Origin: Patiria miniata
Taxonomy: Eukaryota; Echinodermata; Asteroidea; Valvatida; Asterinidae
Direction: 5' to 3'
NCBI RefSeq assembly: GCF_015706575.1
Contig: NW_024037064.1
Location: 14,485,606 to 14,549,605, forward strand
Length of the DNA: 64,000 nucleotides
The position numbers and the translations under genes are program-made. Below, in pieces: positions 54,870 to 64,000 of this stretch. Within the stretch, counting starts at the first letter, position 1. The number at the start of each line of letters is the position of its first letter. Below the pieces are notes generated by a model, which was not told the origin of the DNA, made no database searches, and worked only from the letters and a program-made list of their open reading frames with translations.

Positions 54870-55109
54870 ATGTTTAGATATTTATATTACCTGGGCGAAC
54901 AAGAGGGGGGTACTTCGAGAAGAGCCACGGATCCCATTTGGAGCGTAGACATCTTCAACGTTGAAAAAAGAACGAGTCAATTTAAAATGATTAACGGAAA
55001 AAAAGTGATGACGGGCCCCACGCTGTATTTCCTGCAAAACGGCCCAAAAAGGAGTTTTGTTACACAAGAGCTTCAAGTCGTACCCGAGTACACACAATTA
55101 CCGCCGTAG
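54870..55109 (+). pseudogene. Probable Polinton integrase C-terminal tail (fossil)
   Basis: A 79-aa plus-strand frame with ATDPIWSVDIFNVEK, TLYFLQNGPKRSFV and an end in TQLPP. This wording is characteristic of the C-terminal tail of Polinton-type integrases. The catalytic core is not present in the window. Convergent with the polymerase, whose end lies at about the same place. Confidence 0.6.
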
Positions 55110-55233
55110 TGACCAAAGGCCAGCGTGTCTATACCGTCCGGTAAAATGTACCTCTTGGTGTCCAACGGACTCAACGATATTTTATTTTGAGATATGGTGT
55201 AAAGGATGTGATTTTCCGATCTTATGTGAGTCA

Positions 55234-55868
55234 TGCACCCGATTTCATCAAACTCTTCGTAACTTACAATGCATCGCAGTGCTGCGACGCGTCGTATCTC
55301 TACGATGCGTCGCAGCTGCGACGCGTCCTGCGATCCATTTCACTAAACACGTCGTAAGTGCGACGCGTCGTAGGTGTATTTAAAGCACAACTCGGTGACT
55401 GTTTTATGTCTTTAGTCAGCGTACAGTGAATAGTCGTCTGATATTCAACAAAGAGTCGTCGGATCTCAGCTCGAAATTTGTTAAAACGTAAAACAAAATG
55501 GCGGCATCGCGATGCAATTTTGAAGGGAAACAAGCTCTCATTGGACTGTATAGCTACTTTGAAATTTCAACTCTAATATTCCGGTCTAATTCATAATTAT
55601 TCAATGAGTTTTCTATTTACAACTTAACACACATTGCCTCGGTATTATAATCTCGTTAATGTAATGTTTGTGGCATAAAACTGGCTTAGAAATGACTCTT
55701 CTTATTTTGCGATGACCACTAGACACGTCGTAACTTGCGACGTGTATTAAGCCGTTGTCAAGGAACTTACGACGCGTTCAACATATCGCAACTTTAGTGC
55801 GAGTTGCGACGTGTTACACGTCGTAACTTGAGTTGCAACGCGTCGCAGCGCTTCGTGAAATCGGGTGC
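55234..55868. mobile_element. 635-bp MITE with GCACCCGATTTCA ends
   Basis: The 13-bp ends GCACCCGATTTCA are perfect inverted repeats. Next to both ends are many variants of GCGACGCGTCGTA and CGTCGTAACTTG in both orientations, so each flank can fold on itself. It lies in the C-terminal part of the Polinton polymerase. The centre is AT-rich, with no transposase. Confidence 0.85.
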
Positions 55869-58477
55869 AGGTTTCGTAATGAGATTTCTTGTTTAAGATG
55901 CAGTCGTAATAGTGTCGGTGTTTTAATTTCTTAGAGGTGACCGATTTTGTGACTCCCTTGGCTTTTTCAGGTTGATGTCAGCGGTTAAAATTGAGTACAT
56001 CTTAGGTCTTATGCAAACTAATTCTTGGATTATTTTACCTCCAAACTCGTCTTTAAATTCACCTATCACTTTCTTATTGGTTGGGTCGTACAAAGGATGA
56101 TCCGTCGGATAATTCGAAAGGTCGTATTGTTGCCCGTGTTGTTGCATATCTTTGTATACGTCGTCCGTGCGCACTACGAGTACCAAACTGTCTGTATCTG
56201 TGTACATCAACCCGCTTTCGTCTTTGTACTTGTCTTTCAAATGGTTGTAATGAGAATCGTACATCAGCGTCTTAGAGAGATCCAAGATACTCACTCCGCA
56301 GTAAATGCGTTTGTTTAACACGGTTTTAGTCTTGTACTTTTCGACAAATGACAATTTGCATTCTGGAAATGACGTCGTCGTTTTGTAGCTCGGTTTAGAG
56401 ACGATAGCTTGGTATTTATCTCAATCGTCCTCGTTATTGTATCTGAGTAGGTAACCGTCAATTCGGTCTCTGACGTTGTCCATCGTCTTATCAAACTCGA
56501 TGTTATTCGTGAGCTTAAAAAAGTCTTTCTCAATATCAGAGGTCGAAACGTGACGTAGTGCAAAACATATTTTTGCTTTGGATTAGGGGAACACGTTAAT
56601 TTTTGCACGTTGCTATTAGGTTCGGTATCTAATAAATCGTTTTGATAACCATTCTAAATCGTTTTGACAACCATTCTTTGAGTATGACGATATTTTCTGG
56701 CGCTAGGGGATAATCGTTGTGCAGGTCGTGAAGATTGTCCGGCTAATCGAGGTCTACTTCAAAGCAGTAACCTGTTTTTGACGTTTTCCTGAGAGATAAT
56801 ATCTTGGACTCGGTAAACGTTTTTGTAGACGCCCATTTAAAATCTTTGTACGGCAGGTTTTTGACTCATGGCCAAGCCGTATAGATTATTTGCGTCGAGG
56901 TAGGTAATGTAACTCGACGGCTCGTTTGGATTATGGTCGGGTAAGTATTTGTTGTTGGTTTTGTGGTATCTCATACCACCCACGTTCGATAGTCCATCGC
57001 GTTTCGCTTTCTCAAAAAACAAATGTTTGTCGACATCGGTTTTACTTCCAAATGTTTTAACATTGCGTCCCACGAAAACCCGGGTGCAGTGTAGTAATAA
57101 GCTGGATCTAACGCGTAGTTGTTTATACACGTTTGCCTAAAAGTGTATCGGTAGTGACGTACAAATCGTGATATCCCCCCAAGTTTTTAACGTTAAACTC
57201 TTTTCACGTCAGTTTAGCTCTGTCGTACTCCTCTCGTGATATATTTTCGTCTTTTAAGCTGCTGTAAAACTTTTCGATGGGTGGTAGACTGGTCTCTTAA
57301 AATCTGTCAAACGAGTCCATGTATTCGTACAATTAAATTCCTTTTTGTAACAACGAGTCGATGTTTTGACGATTAAAATGTTCTCTGAGAAGTTTAAACG
57401 ACTCTCTTCGACAGGCTTTAGATAATCTATCCAACGAAGACGCCATTAAATTAAATGAGTCTAGAAATCGAATATTTCCTATCGAAAACGAAATATACTT
57501 TTCCCATTTTTTAGCAATAACTTGTATTCCCTTTTTATCCTTATACTCTGAGATACTCTGCATGATCAAGTGAGCGTCGTAATTTTGTAGATTGTGAAAG
57601 ACGACCGGTATGGGGGTAAAACCTGGTTTAACTTGTAATTTTGGATAACAGTAGGCGTGCACGGCACCTCTATATCTACCCATGACATAGCAGTGATCTC
57701 TCACCTTTCTAAATTTGTTGATTATGTTTCGCATTCGAGACATTTCGACTCGATAAATCCATTTTTTTCGTACTGATGTTCTTTCATTTGTTTTTCTGTT
57801 TTTGGTTTTGGGGTTTCTGGCACTGACAGACACTGTTGGCAAATCCAACACGTGTATGTTTTATCATGATGTTCTTCAGCTCGCTCGTTAAATTTCATGG
57901 TGTTTTTTAAAAGAAAATTAATATCGCGTTGTAATTTTAACAACGTTTTTATAAATCTAGTGGAAGCGTCTTTGCCTCTTTAAGTCTCTTGATACACATT
58001 TTTACCGTCGCATTTAACTACTACCAACGAATAACCGCTAGCTTTGTGAATGTTAATATTTTGCGTGTTGTCCTTTTTATCGTGTGAGTTTTTTTTTCTA
58101 ATATCGATTTAAAGTCGGCGTAAACTCGAAACGGTGCTTTTTTTTAAACCTGTAGTTTTTAAATTCTAATATTGGCACATCGTTTTCATCGACTGTCCAC
58201 TCGTTATTTACATATTTTCGCTTAGCGGTAGGAAATACAATCTTTGACGGATGTGTATTCATGGCATTACAATCGATCATGTGTCTATCTAATTTTACTT
58301 GCGGTCTATAATGACACAGGCACCTTCGACAAAAAATATCTCTTACTTTTATCTTTTGTAACGTTGTAAATCAATCTCGAAAAATTATTTATCCAGCAGT
58401 AGTGATGCTTGTCGCCCTCAGAAAACAAAAACAGATCGATCGGTCGTGACTCTGGTTTATAGTTTTTAGACACGTAT

Positions 58478-60189
58478 TGTAGCGGGACATTCCATGTGAT
58501 TACATGTCCTTCAAGAATCACCATAGATTCGCCCATTGCATTGTGGGAATATTAGATTGGCTCTTTCTCTTTGTGCATGCCTTCGGCCATGCTTGGTCAT
58601 GCTCTTGTAAATACTGTAGATAAACCCTGAATAAACCGAATCAGAATGTATACCAGAGTCAACAAGAATCATTAGTCCCCCTCCATCCGAACCTGGTAAT
58701 GGTCGGAAAGGCCGTTACACTGGCGTAGTCGGCAGGATGGGGGGGGGGGATTGTTTCTGATTGAAGCTGTTTTCGGTCGTTTTCGATACAAATCATCAAT
58801 CTCAATCAATCTGAGCTGTACTGCATTGTGCGTGTACCATTGTCACGTGTACCGTGATTACTGTGCTGAGTGCGACCTTCTTATCGTGTCAAGTGAAGTC
58901 GTCCATCCGGACTGTCTGCAATGTCAACAGTGGCGTTAACCCTACACCTAGGGGAAGAATGCTGATTTCTTCGAGCCATCTGTTGATCGTCTGTCTGACC
59001 AGTGACGTTAACCCTTCGCCTAGCCCAGGGGAAGAATGCTGATTTCTTCGAGTCATCTGGTGATCGTCTGACCAGTGGCGTTAACCCTTCGCCTAGCCCA
59101 GGGGAAGAATGCTGATTTCTTCGAGTCAACCAGTGATCTTCCGATCGTCTGACCAGTGACGTTTACCCTTCGCCTAGCCCAGGGGAAGAATGCTGATTTC
59201 TTCGAGTCATCTGGTGATCGTCTGACCAGTGGCGTTAACCCTTCGCCCACCCGCAGGGGAAGAATGCTGATTTCTTCGAGCCATCTGGTACTTCATGTAC
59301 TTCTTATATTTGGTGATCGTTTATCATCAAGTGTCCACTTCCTGACTGTTTTCTTTCAAGTCTTCAACTCGTCCTGTCAAGACTCAAGTCAAGTTTGAGT
59401 CTTCAACTCAAGTCGTCAAGTTCAATTGAGTCTTCTGACTGTTCACCTAGTGTCATGTCATCTGTGACTGTGAATTTTGACTGTCCACCGTGAACAGTGA
59501 CTGTCATGACTGTAGTGTAATTGTTCTTGGGAACTGTCATGACTCCACATGTATATGATTCACATGTCATTTGCTGATTTTCATACAAAATGTGTTTGTG
59601 AACCCTAGTGGAGGGGAGCAGAGCCCAAAGTCTCCCGAAGTCTACATGTCTGTTCATTCAGACTGACTGTAACTGTTAATTGATTCATTAAGTTGTCTGG
59701 GATCATTCATCGTAAGGTCATCTGTATTGTTTAATGTGCAAAAGTTTTACTGACCACATAACCTGATCATTAATCTTACAGTTTGTCGAAGCCTGCTGTA
59801 CATGTAGTTAATTGATTTGTTGCATTTACACTATGCAAAGTCCTGAATTACTGTTTGTTAGCTAAACCTGTTGTTTACAAAGTTGATTCAAGTTTAACTT
59901 GATTTAACTAGCTGAAAGTGTGCGTTTTAGAACACTTGTGTGATTTAAAGCAGTCAAATCTTCATAACCTTCCTTATTGTAAGCCTTAGTTAAGGAGGGG
60001 GGAGTGTAGCGGGACATACCATGTGATTACATGTCCTTCTAGAATCACCATAGATTCGCCCATTGGTCATGCTCTTGGAAATAATGTAGATAAATCCTGA
60101 ATAAACCGAATCAGAATGTAGACCAGAGTCAACAAGAATCATTCATCCCCCTCCATCCGAACCTGGTAATGGTCGGAAAGGCCGTTACA
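58478..60189 (+). mobile_element. Short LTR retroelement (TRIM-like or deleted), in the Polinton polymerase
   Basis: LTRs at 58478-58719 and 60005-60189 start TGTAGCGGGACAT and end GGCCGTTACA; they differ in length by about 56 bp and at about 8 of 185 aligned positions. A primer-binding-like CTGGCGTAGTCGGCAGGAT follows the first and a purine tract AAGGAGGGGGGAG precedes the second. GTAT flanks both ends as a 4-bp target duplication. The interior (1.3 kb) has no gag or pol, only tandem repeats, so it is non-autonomous or gutted. About 4 percent LTR difference suggests a fairly recent to moderate age. Confidence 0.88.
58928..59290. repeat. Five tandem copies of a roughly 73-bp unit inside the LTR element
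   Basis: Each unit contains GGGGAAGAATGCTGATTTCT and a variant of GACCAGTGGCGTTAACCCTT. The GTGGCGTTAACC words echo the start of the primer-binding region. It explains the repetitive frames on both strands. Confidence 0.9.
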
Positions 60190-60429
60190 GTATAACGGAT
60201 AAATGTCCTCCTCATGACCGCATACGTTCATCGTTAAATTATTTTGTCTTTCTATCATTGGGATTTGGTCGATCGGTGTTGGAAAGTCTACGCCTTTAAA
60301 TTTGAGTCCGTCGTCTTTGGTGTATACAAAAGGTTCTTCTTTATGAAGAAATATCCATACCATCGGCGCTCCATAACAATTTGCGTGTGACCTCTGTCGT
60401 AATAGTCTATATTTCACCTTCACCTGTCA

Positions 60430-60660
60430 TACCGTCAAATAAATATGACGATTCTACTTTCGTATAAAGGACCACCTTTGTCAGACTTTTTCACAAAAGA
60501 TGACCTTCTACAGTTCCGAAAAACAGGTCGACTCATTGTACAAAATAAATATAACAAATCTACTTTCGTATAAAGGACCACCTTGGTCAGACTTTTTACA
60601 CAAAAGATGACCTTGTGCAATTCTGCAAAACAGATTGACTCATTTGTACTTAGTCTTTTG
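60430..60660. repeat. Direct duplication of about 108 bp
   Basis: TCTACTTTCGTATAAAGGAC and AAAAGATGACCTT occur twice with a spacing of about 108 bases, beyond the polymerase start of the Polinton. No gene. Confidence 0.8.
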
Positions 60661-60839
60661 TTCCGCGTTTTGCACTAGGCCTATGTGTCAGCATTCTATT
60701 GATAGCACGTATATACAACTACACCGCATTAAGGGAGCGGTTATTTTACGTATAGGCATAGAGCAGTCGACGTCGCATACAACACTTGGTTTCTAAAGAC
60801 TCCCGAGCAACCCACAGATATTTACTAACATCTAACATG

Positions 60840-61391
60840 TAAAAGGTAGGTTTGCTGTATTTCTACAATTTGTATATTGATGTGTAAAAACAACTGTTCT
60901 TGATAAATAGTAATATTGACCGTCGACAAAAAGTTGTCATAATACTTTGATAAAAGTATATGCCATTGCATTTTTTTATCTCTGTGTTTTTAGAATCCAG
61001 CCCACTATGGCGATTATTGACTTGACTTAAAGCGTAGAAGATCTGAGAAAGGCAAACAGAGTAGTTTCCTCTTTCAGCGAATGGTGCGTTGGAGATTTAT
61101 TTAGTGTTTACTAGTTTATGTAGTTGTAAGGCCAAAACAAAATTAATAGCGACTCCTCATTTGAGTGTAAAAGCCCTTTATGACCATTTTCATAATCCAC
61201 CACCACTCCCCATTTTAGAATTACAAATAGATGAACAGCATTCAGTGCCAACAACTATAAACCATTTAAAAAATGTTAAGCAATTATCTGTAGTTCAATA
61301 TAAATATGATATCATTCTTATGAATAAAATTTACTTAACAAAAGAAAAGGGAACTCCGAGTTCCCCTCAGTTATCAATAAAATTTGCTTAA
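60840..61391 (+). other. Possible spliced hypothetical gene, weak
   Basis: A donor-like AAAGGTAGGTT at 60843 and an acceptor-like TTTTTAG at 60991 precede ATGGCGATTATTGACTTGAC, which stops after seven codons but stays protein-like afterwards (SVEDLRKANRVVSSFSEWC). A separate 100-aa frame lies at 61089-61391 and runs into the tandem repeat. No family was recognised. It could be a decayed gene. Confidence 0.2.
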
Positions 61392-61580
61392 CAAAATAAA
61401 AGAGAACTCCGAGTTCCCCTCAGTTATTAATAACATTTGTTTGACAAAAAAAGGGAACTCCGAGTTCCCCTAAGTTATGAATAAAATTTGCTTAACAAAA
61501 AAAGGGAACTCCGAGTTCCCCTCAGTTATGAATAAAATTTGCATAAAAAAAGAAAAGAACACTCCGAGTTCCCCTCAGTT
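61340..61580. repeat. Tandem repeat of about 55 bp with a palindromic core
   Basis: Five copies of a unit containing GGGAACTCCGAGTTCCCCT, whose core GGGAACT-CCG-AGTTCCC is a perfect 7-bp-arm hairpin, separated by AT-rich TATGAATAAAATTTGCTTA. Each copy also contains AATAAA. Copy-to-copy identity is high. Confidence 0.9.
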
Positions 61581-61959
61581 CAATATAAATATAACATCAT
61601 TTTTGATCTATATTCATTGTATTATATTATATTTTTGTTAAAGTTATATGTTTATAAAGGTAAAGTCAGCCGTTTTCAATAAAGTGAAAAACTCGGACAT
61701 GTAAACCTAAGAAAACGTTGTTTGTTTATTTATTTGTAAATATTGATAGAGGGCGCACCAGTCGCTGTGAGTCTGTGTTGAGATCTCCAAGAGGGCGACT
61801 GTAAATATTAAGAGCCTGGTCTGGTACCTAGACTGATATATATATTTTGAGAGAGCGATGATGGGGTTTGTCGCCGTACGCTACACCCTTGCGGGTCAAA
61901 AAAGGGGGTCTATATTTAAAAATATAGACCCTCTACTATTACCCACACCCATAGCAAAG
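61581..61959. other. No gene recognised
   Basis: AT-rich DNA with a perfect short hairpin GGGTCTATATTTAAAAATAT and its mirror AGACCC (about 61907-61933). No coding content. Confidence 0.5.
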
Positions 61960-62085
61960 TCTGGCAAAGTCTGGTACCCTCCAATATCATACTACTTCTA
62001 TTCCACGGCCCAAATCCAAAACAGACAAATATACTGGGTTTTCAATGAACAGCGTTTCAGATATTACGCTGAAAAGAACAGATAC
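61960..62085 (-). pseudogene. U2 snRNA 3' part (diverged), continuing from a LINE end
   Basis: The minus strand from 62085 reads GTATCTGTTCTTTTCAGCGT, then AATATCTGAAACGCTG. This follows U2 nucleotides 36 to about 70, including the branch-point-pairing GTAG-TATC region and stem-loop IIa with compensatory arm bases (CAGCG and CGCTG). Beyond about 62030 similarity fades (a GTTTTGGA in the place of the Sm site). It is a decayed U2 gene split by the LINE at nucleotide 36. Confidence 0.6.
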
Positions 62086-64000
62086 GGTTTTTAAATGGTT
62101 TATTTCTTCCGAAAAAAACCCACATCAATATATTCATTTTTACAAAAACAAATTTACAAATGAAAAATAAAAATTTACACCTCAGAATTACAAATCCTTA
62201 TTTTGCATAAATCTGTAGCAAATCAAAAACTTCTCACTTTGGATACGATTCAGTTCCTCAAACGTCTAGAAAATCTGTTTGTCTACAAAACCCACTACCA
62301 AAGAAAATTGAATGTTGACCAACAATTTACATCAACAGTTCAAAGAAAATTCTCACTTCGAAAGGAAACAGTTTCTTCGAAAATCTCGACTTGTCCAGGC
62401 AAAGGAACTTAATCAAAACCACCACCATTACTGTTAACCTCACTTCAGTTTTCTAGTAAACTCAGTTTGTTGGTAATCTGTCGAAAAAACTCTGAATCAG
62501 TCAAAGCAAGGAATGAACTGAAAAGGCGGTTGGGGAATCAGGTCCCAACGCGGATCTGGAGGTACTTTTTGAGACGGCACAACAAATCGAAACTATTAAT
62601 CTCTTTGTTGTCATGTTTAGCGGCGTTTCTTGCAAACCAAATTGTCTATCGAAAAATACTTAATTATCGTGCCGTTTCAACCTCCGGTGCTTTTGTTTTT
62701 GGCCATGGAAACAACGAGTAGACTAGCGTGTCCGTGTCGGGTGGGTACGCGCGTGTTTTGTTTAACCCGCCCAAGTAATGACCGAGCCACTGGCCGACCG
62801 GCTTGACAACACCGCACTCGACAAAAACATGCTCTAACGTCTCAAGCCGAGCAAATTGTGGACACAGACCCCGGTCTTTGGACTGTTTACGGAGTCTGTG
62901 GCCGGTGGGCAGCACGCTGTGTACAACTCGAAAGTTTAGTGAAGCATGAGCATTGGACAATTTACTTCACATCGTGCGAGACCATGCCGTGGTCTAGTCT
63001 TTACCGTGGCAGGAGCGCGGTACCCGGGGCACTGATCCTGTGGACTCGAGAATGGTTGCAAGGTGTTCTTTGAGTTTAACCCGTCCCCAGTCTTCAACGA
63101 AATCTTTGTGTTTCCGGAAATTGAACAAAACATAACGGTAAAAGACAGGTTGTGTATCACAGTGTGGCAGGTTCTCGCGCGCCAACGACGGGTCTACACT
63201 CTCCGTAGAGACAGACCGCACCAGTAGCGCGCAAGAACCCGCCACTTACCGGGTTTGTTTGGAAGAATACTGGCGACGTGAACAACCTGCATGGCGGCAA
63301 TCTTACTGTCGATGTCGACCATCCCCATCCCTCCCTGACATATTCGGGGTTTTTTGTCCCCAAACGAAACTGAAAATTAACCTGTTGGTCTTCTCAAATT
63401 TCTCTTTTGGGGGCGGAGCAACTTCAGCTAAATACCAGATTTTCGAAATAACGAAAGTATTAATCACTTGAACCCTCCCCTTCATCGAAAACCCACAATC
63501 CTCCTAGTCTTTGATACACTTTCCCAATTTCCCAAATTTTTTCTCCCACATGTTATTATTAATGTCACCATAACCAAAAGAAATACCAACGATTTTAGCT
63601 AAAGTTACCCAAGAAATGTCAACCGGGCCACTTGGTCGATGTTTCTTGGTGAAACACGCCACTCGTCTTCTGCTGGTTCAGCTTTGTGTCTGATGCGCGC
63701 TCGTATCTCCCAACCAGCTCAAAACTACAGACGATAGATCTATCGTCCGTCAAAATGAAGGTGGTATCATCAGCATACATCGAAACACTGGCTTCGGTGC
63801 CCCCCCCGGTTATTTAACACCCTTGATTTTGGGGTCGGCCCTAATCGCGCACCCTAGAAACTCGAGGGCAAGGATGTGCAGTAGCGGCGAAAGCGGACAG
63901 CCCTGTCGTACCCCCCAACCCCCCCTCCCCCCTCGGGATAGCGAGAAGGGCCTGGGAATGTGTCCATTATCGATCACACTGCTCTCAATCTCAGTGTGCA
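62086..64000 (-). mobile_element. Keno-like U2-inserted LINE, 3' part, continues past the window
   Basis: The 3' end abuts U2-like DNA at 62085. The minus strand runs from the window edge through the RT (VRQGCPLSPLL near 63910, ADD box near 63775) to the ORF2 end (62664) and a 3' UTR of about 570 bases. The C-terminal text closely matches the 38.4-kb copy, so it is the same family. Confidence 0.8.
62664..64000 (-). pseudogene. Keno-like LINE ORF2: RT to C-terminus, broken
   Basis: Minus-strand blocks: GVRQGCPLSPLLHILALEFL, SVSMYADDTTFI, FSFVWGQKTPNMSG and RGREDWGR-type basic text, then SLNFRVVHSVLPTGHRLRK, a Cys/His cluster ending HVFVECGV and a final AR stop. This is the palm, thumb and C-terminal part of a Tx1/Keno reverse transcriptase. 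Frame changes occur after the RQGCP block, around 63300 and around 63000, and a C/G homopolymer near 63800-63930 disturbs the reading. The N-terminal endonuclease lies outside the window. Confidence 0.75.

Larger units (their letters stand above)
48772..60425 (-). mobile_element. Polinton/Maverick fossil with three nested insertions
   Basis: Parts, in order: packaging ATPase (about 48.77-49.3 kb, minus), major capsid protein (49.6-54.16 kb, minus, split by an insertion), a small conserved-looking frame (54.17-54.45 kb, minus), a probable integrase tail (54.87-55.11 kb, plus) and protein-primed DNA polymerase B (55.1-60.4 kb, minus). Gene order and convergent integrase fit Polintons. Terminal inverted repeats were not found, and both ends appear lost. 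It is broken, with probably ten or more breaks besides the insertions at 50379-53947, 55234-55868 and 58478-60189. The three later insertions imply considerable age. Confidence 0.85.
55100..60425 (-). pseudogene. Polinton protein-primed DNA polymerase B region (fossil)
   Basis: Family motifs seen on the minus strand: FHNLQNYDAHLI (exonuclease region, near 57.58 kb), YLDANNLYG (palm motif A, near 56.9 kb) and YTDTDSLV (palm motif C, near 56.2 kb), plus an HCYVMGRYRGAVH block and Cys-containing segment. Interrupted by an LTR element and a MITE. The part is broken in many places. Confidence 0.82.

Noticed and set aside
58881-59250. Minus-strand frames with repeated KKSAFFPWARRRVN
   Set aside because: They translate the 73-bp tandem repeats inside the LTR element.
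61340-61580. A CRISPR-like array, because regular palindromic repeats alternate with spacers
   Set aside because: The linkers are near-identical rather than unique and the setting is eukaryotic; it is a simple tandem repeat.

Overview
The window looks like repeat-dominated nuclear DNA of a marine invertebrate, most likely a non-vertebrate deuterostome (echinoderm, hemichordate or cephalochordate). Grounds: overall AT richness, spliced transposon genes, abundant ACATGTACATGT and TAGGCCTA words, a CpG-bearing tRNA-derived SINE, a Polinton, BEL/Pao, hAT, Harbinger and several LINE clades, and an H2A pseudogene that keeps a replication-type histone 3' hairpin. The exact species cannot be read from the sequence. 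Almost everything identifiable is mobile or repetitive; no convincing multi-exon host gene was found. One small open frame (28.7-29.0 kb, minus) is the best host-gene candidate.

Layout. 0-2.3 kb and 8.2-9.1 kb are one 24-bp minisatellite split by a complete-looking Harbinger transposon (2289-8233) with two convergent, spliced, fully open genes: a DDE transposase and a Myb/SANT-like partner. 9.1-13.3 kb holds two minus-strand LINE pieces in head-to-tail order. 13.3-16.5 kb is a patchwork of tandem duplications, a dispersed repeat rich in TGACCTTGA words and a CR1/Jockey-like RT piece. 16.5-19.1 kb is another Tx1-like LINE, carrying a SINE and a MITE, and cut by a hAT transposon (19.1-24.85 kb) that was itself hit by a plus-strand LINE and carries a MITE in its intron. 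24.9-28.2 kb is a 5'-truncated BEL/Pao fossil. 29.4-30.5 kb is a diverged satellite of about 378 bp.

31.1-40.7 kb is the most interesting region: minus-strand LINEs of two families whose ends abut pieces of the U2 snRNA gene. Two copies of U2 nucleotides 1-29, with related upstream DNA, sit directly at LINE 5' ends (33625-33653 and 40407-40435). Three LINE 3' ends (11367, 38019, 62085) abut a sequence matching U2 from about nucleotide 36. This matches the U2-targeted Keno group of Tx1-clade LINEs, and suggests that different families inserted beside one another in the same target gene.

40.7-48.8 kb holds a tRNA-like sequence, the H2A pseudogene, an AACTGGTTTC minisatellite with a SINE in it, and two inverted-repeat elements. 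48.8-60.4 kb is a broken Polinton fossil (ATPase, capsid, integrase tail, protein-primed DNA polymerase) opened by three later insertions: an unclassified 3.6-kb inverted-repeat transposon, a 0.6-kb MITE and a short LTR element with a 4-bp target duplication. 60.4-61.6 kb has two tandem-repeat blocks, and 62.1 kb to the end is another U2-anchored LINE running off the window.
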